Assembly: GCA_905221605.1 (NCBI GenBank) | Contig: CAJNDS010002219.1 | Span: forward strand, 292,501-356,500 | Reading direction: 5' to 3' | Origin: Symbiodinium natans | Lineage: Eukaryota > Sar > Dinophyceae > Suessiales > Symbiodiniaceae | Length of the DNA stretch: 64,000 nucleotides | In this document: piece after piece, positions 63,601 to 64,000 of the stretch | How positions within the stretch are numbered: the stretch's first letter is position 1 | How the letters are laid out: each line of letters starts with the position of its first letter | Notes under the pieces: generated by a model | What the model saw: the letters and a program-made list of their open reading frames with translations, nothing else | Database searches by the model: none | What the model was told of the DNA's origin: nothing | Translations under genes and position numbers: made by a program

Positions 63601-64000
63601 TCTTGCGCCAGAAATGATGCAATAGTCTGGCTGTCGTCAGGTCCTTGCTCATGACTCTGCGTTCTGACCTCACCTACTCGCAGCTCCCGTGAGCATGCTT
63701 CCCAAACCTAAACCTAAACCCTATCATGGTCTTGCCTCAATCATGACGCAATAATCTGGCATGCCTTCCGACCCCTAAACCCCCTAGACATCACGGTCTT
63801 GTGTCAGAAACGATGCCATAGTCTGGCTGTCGTCAGGCCCTTGCTCATGACTCTGCGTTCTGAGCTCACCTACTCGCAGCTCCCGTGAGCATGCTTCCCA
63901 AACCCTAATAAGCCTAAACCCTAGACATCATGGTCTTGCCTCAGCAATGACGCAGAAATCTGGCTGTTGCCCGGTCGCATGCCTTCCGAACCCTAAACCC

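Larger units (their letters stand above)
59577..64000 (+). repeat. Satellite, ~205-215-bp unit with CCCTAAACCC
   Basis: Units starting CTAGACATCACGGTCTTG occur at about 59577, 59781, 59998, 60930, 61134, 61351, 61551, 62110, 62310, 62527, 62732, 62932, 63152 and 63784, interrupted by the longer repeat. The array runs off the window end. Confidence 0.9.

Noticed and set aside
1-64000. CRISPR arrays, rRNA, tRNA or snRNA genes, or a true chromosome end
   Set aside because: Telomere-type blocks are interstitial and occur in both orientations, repeats lack CRISPR spacing, and no tRNA or rRNA signature was recognised.

Overview
The window looks like nuclear DNA of a dinoflagellate, or a close alveolate relative. 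The evidence is plant-type telomere repeat (TTTAGGG/CCCTAAA) scattered in dozens of interstitial blocks, a sequence resembling the end of the dinoflagellate spliced leader inside an LTR, candidate GC-AG as well as GT-AG introns, many short inverted-repeat (MITE or introner-like) elements, CCCH zinc-finger proteins, and almost no long ORFs apart from one retroelement. No rRNA, tRNA, CRISPR or prokaryotic operon was seen.

Layout. 1-925 is a tandem duplication. 1430-4430 is a repeat compartment bracketed by an inverted 19-bp motif next to AT microsatellites. It holds a 1.4-kb inverted satellite (1530-2940) and an AT-rich array with a ~30-bp period (2945-4140). 4430-8334 is a mosaic of telomere blocks, MITEs and short exon-like pieces. 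8335-17180 is an intact, young LTR element (287-bp LTRs with 2 mismatches, 5-bp target duplication CCCTA, PBS and PPT). Its single ORF of 2611 codons (WW, S1-like, SAM-like and six CCCH fingers) contains no recognisable protease, reverse transcriptase or integrase. 17181-58320 is a long mosaic: unique pieces of 40-250 bp alternate with telomere blocks in either orientation and with at least eight families of short inverted-repeat elements. 58330-64000 is a satellite region: a 1353-bp direct duplication, a third partial copy, and a ~205-215-bp satellite carrying CCCTAAACCC.

Genes. The best host gene is on the minus strand, 57360 to 55241. Seven tiny exons joined by GT-AG or GC-AG introns keep one reading frame and rebuild three CCCH zinc fingers with exact Cys/His spacing. 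Six of the seven exon-flanking introns that I can trace contain telomere-type repeat. Many other short minus-strand pieces (for example 51285-51356, 50137-50214, 49111-49245, 46965-47054, 37225-37329, 35382-35564, 26233-25683, 7801-7898) have matching splice sites, open frames and helical or Gln/Met-rich peptides. I infer one or more minus-strand genes with very small exons and telomere-repeat introns, into which the LTR element inserted on the plus strand. A piece of about 90 bp is open in some frame by chance, so these exons are held at low to moderate confidence individually. Transcript data would decide the model.
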